Made by a program: the position numbers and the translations under genes
NCBI RefSeq assembly: GCF_910587525.1
Contig: NZ_CAJULS010000061.1
Coordinates: 1-13,577, forward strand
Length of the DNA stretch: 13,577 bases
Direction: 5' to 3'
Origin: an uncultured Oscillibacter sp.
Lineage (GTDB): Bacteria > Bacillota > Clostridia > Oscillospirales > Oscillospiraceae
Part shown: positions 13,497 through 13,577 of the stretch, piece by piece
Layout: the number at the start of each line of letters is the position of its first letter
How positions within the stretch are numbered: the stretch's first letter is position 1
Notes under the pieces: model-generated
Databases searched by the model: none
The model's input: the letters and a program-made list of their open reading frames with translations, nothing else
Told to the model about the DNA's origin: nothing

Positions 13497-13577
13497 TTCC
13501 TCATAAAGGGGGGGGTCTGCGGGGGACGAGGGGGTTCCCGCCGCGGGCGGGGACGGGGGTGCACGGCTTCGCCGTGC
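13497..13577. repeat. GC-rich upstream gap with hairpins at the right edge
   Basis: This G-run-rich gap upstream of the EamA gene holds CCCGC/GCGGG (13537-13551) and a perfect GCACGGC-TTC-GCCGTGC hairpin filling 13561-13577. No promoter for the EamA-thrC unit is visible in it, so that promoter is probably beyond the window, or the hairpin ends an upstream transcript. Confidence 0.45.

Overview
The window looks like a chromosomal segment of a GC-rich Firmicute. Within the Clostridia an Oscillospiraceae-type gut bacterium is the best guess. The reasons are GC-rich coding sequence with strong AAGGAGG-type ribosome binding sites, sigma-A-like promoters, a short ACT-less SerA beside SerC, a BMP-type nucleoside importer in the yufNOPQ order, and GC-rich hairpin-dense gaps. 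No 16S or marker comparison was possible, so the lineage is an inference.

Layout, left to right: (1) the N-terminal half of metG (minus strand, running off the left edge) with its own promoter; (2) a 478-bp mobile cassette at 1055-1532, with 19/20-bp terminal inverted repeats and an exact 7-bp flanking direct repeat, carrying one AT-rich DUF3781 gene with its own promoter; (3) tmk (minus), with a promoter about 210 bp upstream and a structured leader, divergent from (4) serC-serA (plus), the phosphoserine branch of serine biosynthesis, with intercistronic hairpins and a 25-bp-arm palindrome at the end; (5) a convergent PAP2-family membrane protein gene (minus); (6) a minus-strand BMP-type ABC importer, read as lipoprotein (9857-11134), a 490-bp hairpin cluster, a double-NBD ATPase, permease 1 and permease 2, closed by a clear intrinsic terminator at 5687-5719; (7) an EamA-family transporter translationally coupled to threonine synthase (minus), with GC-rich hairpins at the right edge.

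Most of the content is housekeeping: translation (metG), dTTP synthesis (tmk), serine and threonine synthesis, and nucleoside or related solute uptake. The features least explained by ordinary annotation are the DUF3781 cassette with target-site duplication, the matching promoter/dyad design shared by metG and tmk, and the hairpin cluster that splits the importer lipoprotein gene from its ATPase and permeases. I found no CRISPR array, tRNA, rRNA, or recognisable riboswitch or T-box. No large new multi-gene system is evident; the best novelty candidate is the small cassette.
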